Shown here: positions 1 through 9,562 of the stretch, piece after piece
Layout: each line of letters opens with the position of its first letter
Numbering within the stretch: position 1 is the first letter of the stretch
Assembly: GCA_011321895.1 (NCBI GenBank)
Contig: DROK01000170.1
Span: forward strand, 1-9,888
Reading direction: 5' to 3'
Length of the DNA: 9,888 bases
DNA from: Thermodesulfatator atlanticus
Lineage (GTDB): Bacteria; Desulfobacterota; Thermodesulfobacteria; Thermodesulfobacteriales; Thermodesulfatatoraceae
Notes under the pieces: model-generated
Told to the model about the DNA's origin: nothing
The model's database searches: none
The model's input: the letters and a program-made list of their open reading frames with translations, nothing else
Made by a program: the position numbers and the translations under genes

Positions 1-1213
1 ACTGGCAAAGGAGTTCCAGGGCCTCCGGGCTAAAGTTCAGCCGCCGGTGATAATCTTTTTCAAGCTTACGGAGGAGGAATTCTATCAGTCCAGGGAGGTC
101 TTCCCGCCTTTCCCGCAGGGGAGGGAGCTTTATCGGGAAGACCTGGAGCCGGAAGTAGAGATCTTCGCGAAAGAGCCCCTCCTTTACCAGGGTTTCGAGG
201 TCTCTGTTAGTCGCCGCGATGAGGCGTACGTCCACCTGGATGGTACGCCGCCCTCCCAGACGTTCAAATGCCCGTTCCTGGATAAAGCGCAGGAGCTTCC
301 CCTGAAGGCTGAGGGGGAGTTCACCAATCTCGTCCAGGAAGACCGTTCCCCCTTCGGCGAGTTCCAGGCGCCCGGGTTTGGCCCGGTCTGCCCCGGTGAA
401 GGCCCCCCGCTCGTAGCCGAAAAGTTCGGCTTCCAGAAGGTTTTCGGGCAGGGCGGTGCAATCCACCTTGAGGAAAGGGCCTTCCCGGCGAGGGCTCAGT
501 TCGTGAATGAGGCGGGCGGTGAGGGTCTTTCCGGTGCCGGATTCTCCCAGGAGGAGCACCGTAGCCCGGGTGGGTGCCACCTGGCGTACCAGGTTAAGCA
601 CTTCCCTCATGGCCGGACTCTTGGAGCCCCAAAGAAAATCGCTTAAACGCGTGGTAAGCTCGGTGCGCAGGGCAAAGTTTTCGGCCCGCAGGGCCTTTTC
701 ACGATCCGCTACCCTGCGGGCCAGACCCACCAGCTGCCCCACAAAGAAGGCGATGACCTCAAGGAAGCGGACGTCTTCTTCCAGCGGGACCCCAAGGTGG
801 AAGAGCCGGTCCACCCAGAGTACCCCGAGGGTCTTTTCTCCGAATCTAATGGGTACCGCTATAAAGGAGATCTTTTCCTTGGCAGGGCGGGCCCGGGTGC
901 GGTTGAGGAAGAAGGGTTCTTGACTGATGTCCGCCACCGCACCTGGTTCACCGGTCTCAAAGACCTTGCCCGTCACCCCTTCACCTACCTGATAGATCCC
1001 GCGCCTTTCTTCTTGAGGGCTCAGGCCAAAGGAGGCCTGGATGCGAAGATGGCCTGCCTCCTCATCATAGAGCACCACCGCGGCCCGGGCCATCTCGAGT
1101 TTTTCCGCCAGGATGCGTAAAATTTCCCGCAGGGCCTCTTCGAGTTCCAGGGCCTGACCAATAAGGCCGTGGGTGGCGTAAAGGACTTCTAGTTTTAGGG
1201 CCTCGATTTGCAT
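1..1213 (-). CDS. nifA: NifA-like sigma-54-dependent transcriptional activator (partial, C-terminus beyond left edge)
   Basis: An open frame runs on the minus strand from ATG at 1213-1211 to the window edge, giving 404 visible residues without a stop. Residues about 18-160 look like a GAF sensory domain. From about 195 on there is an AAA+ sigma-54 interaction domain: Walker A GESGTGKT (223-230), the GAFTGA sigma-54 contact loop (270-275), Walker B VFLDEIGE (291-298), sensor I AATN (333-336) and the arginine-finger region LFREDLYFRL (347-356). The family drives ATP-dependent open complex formation at -24/-12 promoters. The GAF plus AAA+ layout and the position behind nifV support NifA. The helix-turn-helix and the end of the AAA+ domain are outside the window, so the cysteine-rich oxygen-sensing linker of some NifA proteins cannot be judged. 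The start is 18 nt after the nifV stop, so the two are probably cotranscribed; no strong Shine-Dalgarno is visible. Another GAF-type activator cannot be fully excluded. Confidence 0.88.
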   Translation of the reverse strand, partial: MQIEALKLEVLYATHGLIGQALELEEALREILRILAEKLEMARAAVVLYDEEAGHLRIQASFGLSPQEERRGIYQVGEGVTGKVFETGEPGAVADISQEPFFLNRTRARPAKEKISFIAVPIRFGEKTLGVLWVDRLFHLGVPLEEDVRFLEVIAFFVGQLVGLARRVADREKALRAENFALRTELTTRLSDFLWGSKSPAMREVLNLVRQVAPTRATVLLLGESGTGKTLTARLIHELSPRREGPFLKVDCTALPENLLEAELFGYERGAFTGADRAKPGRLELAEGGTVFLDEIGELPLSLQGKLLRFIQERAFERLGGRRTIQVDVRLIAATNRDLETLVKEGLFREDLYFRLQVFPIKLPPLRERREDLPGLIEFLLRKLEKDYHRRLNFSPEALELLCQ

Positions 1214-1231
1214 TAACAATTCTGTCAAAAA

Positions 1232-3368
<2,137 letters not shown>

Positions 3369-3383
3369 ACGGAGGTGAAAAGG

Positions 3384-3701
3384 ATGAAGATGATCAAGGC
3401 CGTTATCAGACCGGAAAAGACCCAGAAGGTAATAGACGCCCTGGAAGAGGCCGGATTTCTGGCCCTTACCAGAATCGACGTGGTCGGCCGTGGCAAACAA
3501 GGTGGTCTTACCCTGGGGGAGATCGTCTACGACGAATTGCAGAAGACCATGCTCCTCCTGGTGGTGGAGGACGAGGCCGTGCCACGGGTCTGCGAGACCA
3601 TTATGGAGAGCGCCCGCACCGGGCGTTTCGGTGACGGCAAAATCTTTGTGCTGCCGGTGAAAGAGGCCTGGACCATCCGTACCGGACAACCCGAACTTTA
3701 G
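3384..3701 (+). CDS. nifI1: Nitrogenase-specific PII-like regulator NifI1
   Basis: This 105-residue protein belongs to the PII signal-transduction family, NifI1 branch. With NifI2 it binds dinitrogenase and blocks NifH docking when 2-oxoglutarate and ATP signals show nitrogen sufficiency, as established in Methanococcus maripaludis. The N-terminal beta strand KAVIRPEK (5-12), the T-loop region opening at GRGKQGG (35-41) and the nucleotide-binding TGRFGDGKIF (79-88) are typical. The start at ATG 3384 is preferred over an in-frame GTG at 3375, because that GTG overlaps the Shine-Dalgarno GGAGG (3371-3375), which lies 8 nt before 3384. Position between nifH and nifI2 is the standard arrangement for this family. 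Confidence 0.95.
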   Translation: MKMIKAVIRPEKTQKVIDALEEAGFLALTRIDVVGRGKQGGLTLGEIVYDELQKTMLLLVVEDEAVPRVCETIMESARTGRFGDGKIFVLPVKEAWTIRTGQPEL

Positions 3702-3711
3702 GAGGCAGACC

Positions 3712-4092
3712 ATGGGCAAGCTCTGCGAAATTATGGCCATAGTGCGTCCGACCAAGATGTTGGCCACCAAAAAGGCCCTGGCGGAGATGGGGCTTCCCTC
3801 GTTCACGGCGCTCAAGGTTTACGGTCGCGGTAAACAGGGAGGCCGGTTAGCGGAACTGGCCTACCGGGTAAGCGCAGAGATAGTCAAGCGTGCCGAGGAG
3901 GCCCCGGTGGCCTTTATTCCCAAGCGTCTCATTATAGCCGTGGTGCCTCAGGCCATGGTGGAGAAAGTCATCGCCGCCATTATCCGGGTAAACCAGACCG
4001 GTCAGCACGGGGACGGGAAGATCTTTGTCTTGCCCGTGGAGGAAAGTTTGCGTGTGCGCACCGGCGAGAAGGATCTGGAGGCCCTTTTCTAG
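3712..4092 (+). CDS. nifI2: Nitrogenase-specific PII-like regulator NifI2
   Basis: This 126-residue protein is the second nitrogenase PII paralogue. It has the PII fold signatures MAIVRPTK (8-15), GRGKQGG (38-44) opening the T-loop, and TGQHGDGKIF (96-105) in the nucleotide-binding loop. It is longer than NifI1 because of a larger T-loop and preceding strand region (about 45-72), which is how NifI2 normally differs. In the family it forms a hetero-oligomer with NifI1 that responds to 2-oxoglutarate. An AGGAGG ribosome binding site overlaps the nifI1 stop region, 10 nt separate the two genes, and translation is likely coupled. Confidence 0.95.
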   Translation: MGKLCEIMAIVRPTKMLATKKALAEMGLPSFTALKVYGRGKQGGRLAELAYRVSAEIVKRAEEAPVAFIPKRLIIAVVPQAMVEKVIAAIIRVNQTGQHGDGKIFVLPVEESLRVRTGEKDLEALF

Positions 4093-4117
4093 GGTCCAGA
4101 CAGAAAGGAGGTCATAA

Positions 4118-4939
4118 ATGATCAGGCACCCCTGTTTTGATGAACAGGCACACCGGCTGGTAGGCCGGCTCCATCTACCTGTAGCCCCGCGGTGCAATAT
4201 CCGGTGTGCCTACTGTGAACGAAAGATCGGCTGCCTAAATGAGTCTCGTCCGGGAATTTCCACCAGAGTGATTACCCCGGCGGAGGTCACGGCGGTGGTC
4301 TCCCGGGCCCTTGAGCTTGAACCGAGGATCGAGGTGGTGGGGATAGCCGGTCCCGGTGAAGCGCTGGCCAACGAAGAAACTTTTGAAACTTTAAAGCTGG
4401 TGCGAAAACGCTTCCCTCACCTGCGGATTTGTCTTGCCACCAACGGGCTCGCTTTGCCGGAAAGGCTACCTCACCTCCTTGCCTCGGGGGTGGAGTTCCT
4501 TTCGGTGACCGTGAGCGCCGCCACCCCCGTGACCGGGGCCAGACTGGTCAAGTTTGTCCTGGACAGGCAAAGGCGTCTTTCCGGGCCAGAGGGAGCGGCC
4601 CTGCTCCTGGCGCGCCAGCTTCAGGGGATAGCCCTGGCCGCAAAAGCGGGGATTCGGGTGAAAGTCAACAGTGTCCTCGTCCCCGGGGTGAACGACCAGG
4701 AGATGGCAGAAATCGCCCGCCTGGTGGCTGAAGCCGGGGCCAGTATCATGAATATCATTCCCCTCATTCCCCTGGGGGACTTCCGGGGCCAAAGACCACC
4801 TAACGGCCGAGAGATTCGCAAAGCCCGCCGGGCGGCCGCCCGTTTCATGCCTCTGTTCCTTTCCTGTAAACGCTGTCGGGCTGACGCCTTCGGCGTACCA
4901 GGCCAGGGAGATTGTGCCCCCGGGGCCCTTTGTCTCTAG
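4118..4939 (+). CDS. nifB: FeMo-cofactor core synthase NifB (radical SAM, minimal form)
   Basis: This 273-residue radical SAM enzyme builds NifB-co, the carbide-containing [8Fe-9S-C] core of the nitrogenase cofactor. The SAM-cluster motif CNIRCAYC places cysteines at 26, 30 and 33. NifB-specific signatures are HPCF (4-7), RLHLPVAP (17-24), CLNESRPG (39-46), GIAGPGEALAN (75-85), ATNGLALPER (107-116), KVNSVLVPGVND (182-193), IIPLIPLG (213-220) and the C-terminal CKRCRADAFG (250-259), whose cysteines serve the auxiliary clusters. There is no C-terminal NifX/NafY domain, so this is the short form common in anaerobes and archaea. The tail carries two further cysteines (266, 272). AAGGAGG at 4105-4111 supports the ATG. 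The gene is 25 nt after nifI2 and 24 nt before nifD. Placing nifB between nifI2 and nifD is unusual, since nifD normally follows nifI2 directly. Confidence 0.94.
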   Translation: MIRHPCFDEQAHRLVGRLHLPVAPRCNIRCAYCERKIGCLNESRPGISTRVITPAEVTAVVSRALELEPRIEVVGIAGPGEALANEETFETLKLVRKRFPHLRICLATNGLALPERLPHLLASGVEFLSVTVSAATPVTGARLVKFVLDRQRRLSGPEGAALLLARQLQGIALAAKAGIRVKVNSVLVPGVNDQEMAEIARLVAEAGASIMNIIPLIPLGDFRGQRPPNGREIRKARRAAARFMPLFLSCKRCRADAFGVPGQGDCAPGALCL

Positions 4940-4963
4940 CCAAATTCTTGAGGAGGTGAACTC

Positions 4964-6394
4964 ATGCCGTATCACCAGTTACGCTGTAACCTCTGTATCC
5001 CCGAAAGACTCAAGCACGTGGTCATCGTAGAAGAAGAGCGCTCCACGCTGCCGCAATGTAACGCCCCTACGGTGCCAGGCGATCTCACCGAACGCGGGTG
5101 AGCCTTCGCCGGGGCCCGCGGGGTCGTGGGCGGACCGATCGTGGACGCCATTCACCTAGTTCACGCCCCGGTAGGCTGTGGCTACTACACCTGGGGCACC
5201 AGACGTCACCTCGGGGACGGCTACAATTGGGCCCGCCCCGGAGTGCTTGAAAACGAAGCCAATCATCGCCGCCACTGTTACACCACCGCGATGAGCGAAG
5301 AGGACATTATTTTCGGGGGCACAGAGAAGCTCAAACAGGCCCTCCTTGAGGCCTTTCGTATTAATCCCGGGGCCAGGGGAGCCATTATCTACAATACCTG
5401 TTCCACGGCCCTCATCGGGGACGACATCGAACAGGTAGCCCGGGAGGTCTCTAAAGAGGTGGGTAAGCCCGTGTTTGCCTGCGCCTCTCCGGGGTTTTGC
5501 GGGGTTTCCCAATCCAAAGGGCACCACGAGTTTAACTTCCAGTTTTACAAATGGCTCCTTAAATATCGTGAGGAACACCCTGAGGTCTGCCTCAGGGAGG
5601 AAGAAAAGACCCCTTATGACGTAAACATCATCGGGGAATATAACATCGACTGGGACGAGGTAGTCATTGTTCCTCTGTTTGAAAAGCTCGGCCTGCGGAT
5701 CCTGAACGTCTTCACTGGCAATGCCCGTTTTGAAAATCTCTTCAGGTTGCCGGAGGCGAGACTCAGCATCGTCCACTGTCAGCGGTCAGCTACCTATATC
5801 GCCGAACTCCTCAAACAGGGCTTCAAGGTCCCATATCTGCGGGTGAGCCTCTTCGGGATCGAACAGACGGCCAAGGCCCTGCGGGACGTTGCGGCCTGGT
5901 TTGGTGAAGACGAAATGCGCCGCCGCGCCGAGGAGATCATCGAGGAAGAAATTGCGGCCATCAAACCCGCCGTTGAATGGTACCGCGCCAGGCTTTCAGG
6001 CAAAAAGGTAGCCATTTACGTCGGGGCCCCGCGTGTCTGGCACTGGACCAAAGTCATGGAAGAACTGGGTATGGAGGTGGTGGCCTGTATGACCACTTTT
6101 GGCCACCGGGATGATTACGAAAAGATCGTTCAGCGGGTAAAGCCCGGGACCCTGATCATCGATAACCCTAACGAATTTGAGATCGAGGAGATGATCGAGA
6201 CCTGTAAGCCGGATCTTTTTCTTACCGGGCTCAAGGAAAAATACTTGGTCCGCAAATTCGGGGTACCGACCCTCAATTCCCACTCCTACGAAAAGGGGCC
6301 CTACGCGGGTTTTCGGGGGTTCGTCAATTTTGCACGGGACATCTATCAGGCCGTGGCGGCTCCGGTTTGGCAGCTGGCCCGGCAGGATTTTTAA
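4964..6394 (+). CDS. nifD: Nitrogenase Mo-Fe protein alpha chain NifD with in-frame UGA at the P-cluster Cys62 position (candidate selenoprotein)
   Basis: Reading through one TGA (codon 46) gives a 476-residue, full-length NifD, the subunit holding the N2-reducing FeMo-cofactor and half of the P-cluster. AGGAGGTGA at 4951-4959 supports ATG 4964, and the first 45 codons are unmistakably NifD (MPYHQLRCNLCIPERLKH, TVPGDLTERG). After the TGA, AFAGARGVVGGP continues the same frame without shift. P-cluster ligands are residue 46 (the UGA), Cys72 in PVGCGYY and Cys146 in NTCSTALIGDD. Cofactor residues are Gln183 and His187 in SQSKGHH, Cys272 and Arg274 in HCQRS, and His440 in NSHSYEKGPY. The 26-residue step from codon 46 to Cys72 equals alpha-Cys62 to Cys88 of Azotobacter. 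A loop at about 83-98 is longer than in Azotobacter NifD. The 40 nt before nifK contain no delta-subunit (VnfG/AnfG) gene, so Mo-type is favoured. If the UGA is a true stop, the product is a 45-residue peptide and nifD is broken. Confidence 0.88.
5099..5101 (+). other. In-frame UGA, candidate selenocysteine codon
   Basis: This TGA is codon 46 of nifD and replaces the invariant P-cluster cysteine of the motif TERG-C-A-(Y/F)-AG. A Cys codon (TGT or TGC) differs from TGA only in the third base, so Sec recoding, mutation and sequencing error are all one substitution away. It is the only interruption in the nifD frame, and no other residue around it has drifted. Confidence 0.65.
5110..5137 (+). 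promoter_or_regulatory. Candidate bacterial SECIS-like hairpin after the nifD UGA
   Basis: The upper stem pairs 5114-5119 (GCCCGC) with 5126-5131 (GTGGGC, one G-U pair) around the loop GGGGUC at 5120-5125. The lower stem pairs 5110-5112 (CGG) with 5135-5137 (CCG) across a small asymmetric internal loop. The loop begins 18 nt after the UGA and contains GGUC. From memory, E. coli fdhF also has 18 nt between the UGA and its GGUC loop. A bulged U in the 5' arm, important for SelB binding in E. coli, is not evident. GC-rich coding sequence can make such hairpins by chance. Confidence 0.45.
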
Positions 6395-6434
6395 CAGGGA
6401 AAGCCAGCGCAAATCCTGAAAGGAGGAACAGGTG

Positions 6435-7907
6435 ATGATCAATCAGGTCAAAGAAATCCCCGTTGAGGGAATTACTTATAAGAGTCTCAGGGTCAAAAAG
6501 AAACCTCTCCTTGCCGAATACGTCCCACCGCCCCCAGAGCTGGTCCCCAGAGCCAAGCGGGCGGTTTGTATTGATCCTGCGCACACCTGCATGCCTTTGG
6601 GGGCCATGTGGGCTACCCTCGGGGTGCACCGGGCGATCCCCTTTGTCCAGGGGGCCCAGGGTTGTACCACCTACGTGCGTTATACCTTCTCCCGGATCTT
6701 TCGGGAACCGGCCACCATTGCCAACGCCAGTTTTCACGAAGACGCGGCGGTCTTTGGCGGGCGTAAGAATCTCGTTCGTGGGGTGCGCAACCTTGTCTGT
6801 CGTTACCAGCCGGAGCTTATTGCCATCGTGACTACCTGCTCCAGCGAAGTCATCGGAGATGATATCCATAGTTTCCTTGACGAGGCCCTGGATCTTATGG
6901 AAGAGGAGCTGGGTCCGGAAGTGCGGGAGGCGGTAAAGTTTGTAGTGGTAAACACCCCGAGTTTTGCAGGTTCCCACGTCGAAGGGTATAACCGCGCCTG
7001 CCGGGAGTTCCTTAAGACCTTGGCGCGCAAAAGCGGAGAGGCCGGAGAACACGTTTATCTCATCCCGGGGATGATGACCCCCGGCGATATCCGTGAACTC
7101 AAGCACATGATGGAGCTTATGGGGGTCTCCCACCGGGTCCTCTTTGACATTAGTGAGACCCTGGACTGCCCCCTGGTAGGTATGCCTAACCGCATTCCAT
7201 ACTATCCGCCAGGTGGCACTCCGGTGGAGGCCTTCGTACGGGCCGGTGACGCCCAGGCCGTTTGGGCCCTTTCTCCGGATGCCGGTTCTGCCGGGGCCCA
7301 GTGGCTTGAACGACGTTATAAGGTCCCAGCCTACGTGGTGACCATGCCCATCGGCCTGAGAAATACCGACCATTTTCTGAGGAGTGTGGCCGAGGCCACC
7401 GGTCGCCCTATCCCTGATCGTCTCCGCTGGGAAAGGGGCATTCTCCTTGACGCCATGGCCGATACCCTGCATTACACCATGATGAAGAAGGTGGCCCTCT
7501 GTGGTGACCCAGATTTTGTGGCGGCAGCTACCCGCTTTGTTTGCGAACTGGGTATGATCCCCACCTACATCCTTGTGGGGACCAAAAGTCGCCGGGCCGA
7601 GGAGAACATCCGGCAGGCCTGTGAGGAATATGGTCACCAGCCGGTGGTCATGAACGGCGGTGATCAGTTTGAGTGGGAATACGCCCTGAAAAACGATATC
7701 CCGGACGTTATCCTCGGTCATTCCCGCTGTGTCAACATCGCCCGGGAAATCCAGGTGCCCCTGGTCCGTTTTGGTTTTCCGGTTTACGACCGGGTGGGTT
7801 ACCAGCGGGAACCGATCGTCGGCTATCGCGGTGGGGAGCGGTTTCTGGCGCGGATCGTAAACGCCATCCTGGATCACCAGTATCCAGACGACCGGACGCA
7901 TCAATAG
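6435..7907 (+). CDS. nifK: Nitrogenase Mo-Fe protein beta chain NifK
   Basis: This 490-residue subunit pairs with NifD and supplies the other half of the P-cluster. Its ligands are all present: Cys52 in TCMPLGAM, Cys77 in AQGCTTY and Cys135 in TTCSSEVIGDD. The spacings of 25 and 58 residues equal those of Azotobacter beta-Cys70, 95 and 153. Ser176 in TPSFAGSH corresponds to beta-Ser188, the ligand of the oxidised P-cluster. The N-terminus is short compared with proteobacterial NifK, as in anaerobe-type enzymes. ATG 6435 is preferred to the adjacent in-frame GTG at 6432, because the Shine-Dalgarno AAAGGAGGA (6419-6427) is better spaced for it. It lies 40 nt after nifD and 9 nt before nifE. The P-cluster half in this subunit is entirely cysteine, so the UGA in nifD is the only departure in the six-ligand set. 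Confidence 0.96.
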   Translation: MINQVKEIPVEGITYKSLRVKKKPLLAEYVPPPPELVPRAKRAVCIDPAHTCMPLGAMWATLGVHRAIPFVQGAQGCTTYVRYTFSRIFREPATIANASFHEDAAVFGGRKNLVRGVRNLVCRYQPELIAIVTTCSSEVIGDDIHSFLDEALDLMEEELGPEVREAVKFVVVNTPSFAGSHVEGYNRACREFLKTLARKSGEAGEHVYLIPGMMTPGDIRELKHMMELMGVSHRVLFDISETLDCPLVGMPNRIPYYPPGGTPVEAFVRAGDAQAVWALSPDAGSAGAQWLERRYKVPAYVVTMPIGLRNTDHFLRSVAEATGRPIPDRLRWERGILLDAMADTLHYTMMKKVALCGDPDFVAAATRFVCELGMIPTYILVGTKSRRAEENIRQACEEYGHQPVVMNGGDQFEWEYALKNDIPDVILGHSRCVNIAREIQVPLVRFGFPVYDRVGYQREPIVGYRGGERFLARIVNAILDHQYPDDRTHQ

Positions 7908-7916
7908 GGGGTATTC

Positions 7917-9185
7917 ATGTCTGCCCAACCCTTGGTCCCCTTCTGGCAAAATCCCTGTGGCCTTCCCAGCCGTCCTGGCCTCGGCCAGCGGGCCTGCGCC
8001 TTCTTTGGCGCTCGCTATGTCCTCGGCCCCGTAAAAGAGACGATACAGCTGGTCCACGGCCCTGTGGGCTGTGGTTATTATGGTCGCCTGGTCCGCGGGG
8101 TCCCCTATCCCCTTTACACCACCGCCTTGACCGAAAAAGAAGTGGTCTTCGGGGGGCTTGATCACCTGGCCCGGGCCCTCAGGGAGGCCTTCGCCCTCAA
8201 TCCCGAGGCCCGGGGGGCTTTCGTTTACCTTTCCTGTGTTTCCGGCCTTATCGGGGAGGACGTGGCGGGTCTGGCGCGGCTCTTTGAAGAAAAAGGGCTA
8301 CCCGTAAAGACGGTGGCCTGTCCGGGCTTCTCTTCCTTTTCTCAGGCCGGTGGGCACGCCCTGGCCTACGAAGTCCTTCTGGGGCTGGTGAAACCGGGGC
8401 CTTTGGCCGAAGAGCCCACGGTGAATCTCCTGGGGGAATACAACGTCGCCGGGGAGGCCCGGGTGATCAAAGGCCTCCTTGAAGGCCTTGGGGTCAAGGT
8501 ACATACCGTGCTCACCGGAGAGACCTCCTGGTCTGAGCTTGAAGCCCTCACCCGGGCCCATCTTAACCTCCTGCTCTGCGGTTCCACCGCCCAGGCCTTG
8601 GCTAAAGAGCTTAAGAGCCGTTTCGGCATGCCGTTTGAGCGGGTCTCCTTTTACGGACCGGCGGCTATTGCTCGATCCTTAAAGAAGATGGCCACCTTTT
8701 TTGGTCTTCCCGAAAAAAAGGTGCTCCTCCAGATCAGAAAGGGCGAAGATAGATTACAGAAGGTCTTGCCGTCCTATAAAGACCTCCTTTCGGGCAGGCG
8801 GGCACTCCTTCTCCTTGGGGCCGGTAAATTGGGCCCCCTTGCCCGCATGCTCCGGGAACTCGGGCTCGAAGTGGTAGCCGCTGGTTCTATCTTTGGTCGA
8901 GAAGAGGATCACCAGGAACTGCGGGCCTATACGGATCTCGTCTCCGATAACCCTACTGAGGACGAGCTGGAGTATCTCCTCAAGTTTCTCAAGCCGGACG
9001 TAGTCCTTACCAACGCCCGGGATCAATGGCGCCCTATAAAACTTGGTTTCCCCACCCTTTCCTTTCCTCAAACCGTAGACCGGGGTCCTTACACCGGGTA
9101 TGAGGGCTTTGTCAATCTGGCCCGCGATCTCGTAAAAGTTATCTCCGCCCCGGTCTGGCGCTTCTTTGCCCGCGATCAAAGCTAA
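7917..9185 (+). CDS. nifE: FeMo-cofactor scaffold protein NifE
   Basis: This 422-residue NifD-like protein is best called NifE, the alpha-like half of the NifEN scaffold on which NifB-co matures. It keeps the three cluster cysteines Cys27 (QRACAFFGA), Cys52 (GPVGCGYY) and Cys107 (LSCVSGLIGED); the first two are 25 residues apart, as in Azotobacter NifE. A cysteine in LLLCGSTAQ (221) matches the cofactor-side Cys250. The NifD histidine near the C-terminus is replaced: the block reads FPQTVDRGPYTGYEG, with no His. That argues for a scaffold rather than a catalytic subunit. It is the last nif gene on this strand and no nifN follows. NifN normally lacks some of these cysteines, so NifE fits better than NifN. 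The start ATG 7917 follows AGGGGG just after the nifK stop. Confidence 0.88.
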   Translation: MSAQPLVPFWQNPCGLPSRPGLGQRACAFFGARYVLGPVKETIQLVHGPVGCGYYGRLVRGVPYPLYTTALTEKEVVFGGLDHLARALREAFALNPEARGAFVYLSCVSGLIGEDVAGLARLFEEKGLPVKTVACPGFSSFSQAGGHALAYEVLLGLVKPGPLAEEPTVNLLGEYNVAGEARVIKGLLEGLGVKVHTVLTGETSWSELEALTRAHLNLLLCGSTAQALAKELKSRFGMPFERVSFYGPAAIARSLKKMATFFGLPEKKVLLQIRKGEDRLQKVLPSYKDLLSGRRALLLLGAGKLGPLARMLRELGLEVVAAGSIFGREEDHQELRAYTDLVSDNPTEDELEYLLKFLKPDVVLTNARDQWRPIKLGFPTLSFPQTVDRGPYTGYEGFVNLARDLVKVISAPVWRFFARDQS

Positions 9186-9191
9186 AAAAAC

Positions 9192-9219
9192 TTGAATTAT
9201 TTACTTTTTCCGATAAACT
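9192..9219 (+). promoter_or_regulatory. Possible sigma-70-type promoter after nifE
   Basis: TTGAAT (9192-9197) and TAAACT (9214-9219) are 16 nt apart in an AT-rich stretch after nifE, which could start transcription just before the small reading frame at 9233. Both hexamers are imperfect, so this is a weak call. Confidence 0.22.
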
Positions 9220-9232
9220 CTAGTTTTTAACT

Positions 9233-9562
9233 ATGAGTTATTTTAGGCTGTGTCTTCTATTGTTATTTGTCAGTGGAATATGGTGGACGGGTGGGCCTGT
9301 CTACTGTTTTTCTCCTGGGAAAGAGGTAAAGGTTGAGAATCATTTCACCGGCTGTGAGTGCCCTTCCACCTGTAAACAAACCAAAGAAGACACCATTTTT
9401 AACAAACCCGGGGAACGATTCTCACCACCCCTGTTGTTAGTTATTACGAGGGCTCCCTGGCCCGATGGGGAGCCTTTCGCCAAGCTTACCCTTCTTGTCA
9501 GGGCAGCCTTTTGGGCGCCCCCGAGGAACAATCCTCTCCTTTACGTAAAACTTCTCTTTTAG
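9233..9562 (+). CDS. Small hypothetical exported protein next to a metal-efflux gene
   Basis: I do not recognise this 109-residue reading frame with confidence. It begins with a signal-peptide-like stretch: Arg5, a hydrophobic core LCLLLLFVSGIWW and a likely cleavage around residues 22-26. A short cysteine-containing segment follows (GCECPSTCKQ, 40-49), and the last 45 residues are hydrophobic and proline-rich. Short exported proteins of this kind, such as CzcI-like ones, often precede czcC/cusC-type genes, and the next gene here is of that type. This makes a role around metal handling possible, but it is inference from position. No Shine-Dalgarno precedes the ATG, and the base composition is more AT-rich than the nif genes. 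It may not be translated as drawn. Confidence 0.45.
   Translation: MSYFRLCLLLLFVSGIWWTGGPVYCFSPGKEVKVENHFTGCECPSTCKQTKEDTIFNKPGERFSPPLLLVITRAPWPDGEPFAKLTLLVRAAFWAPPRNNPLLYVKLLF

Noticed and set aside
47..1120. Three plus-strand open frames over the left end
   Set aside because: They are antisense shadows of the nifA frame on the minus strand, which has clear GAF and AAA+ motifs; the plus-strand products show no family features.
6395..6434. Delta-subunit gene (VnfG/AnfG) between nifD and nifK
   Set aside because: The gap is only 40 nt and holds the nifK ribosome binding site, so the alternative V- or Fe-only nitrogenase reading is not supported.
6324..8165. Long minus-strand open frame (613 residues) across nifK
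   Set aside because: It is antisense to nifK, whose motifs and ligands are unmistakable. Long antisense frames are expected in GC-rich genes.
9215..9228. AAACTCTAGTTT palindrome followed by T's as the terminator of the nif operon
   Set aside because: The loop would be only 2 nt and the stem is AT-rich, so it would not form a stable terminator hairpin.
9451..9474. 7-bp hairpin (GGCTCCC/GGGAGCC) as a terminator
   Set aside because: It is followed by TTTCGCC rather than a run of T, and it lies inside a possible coding frame.
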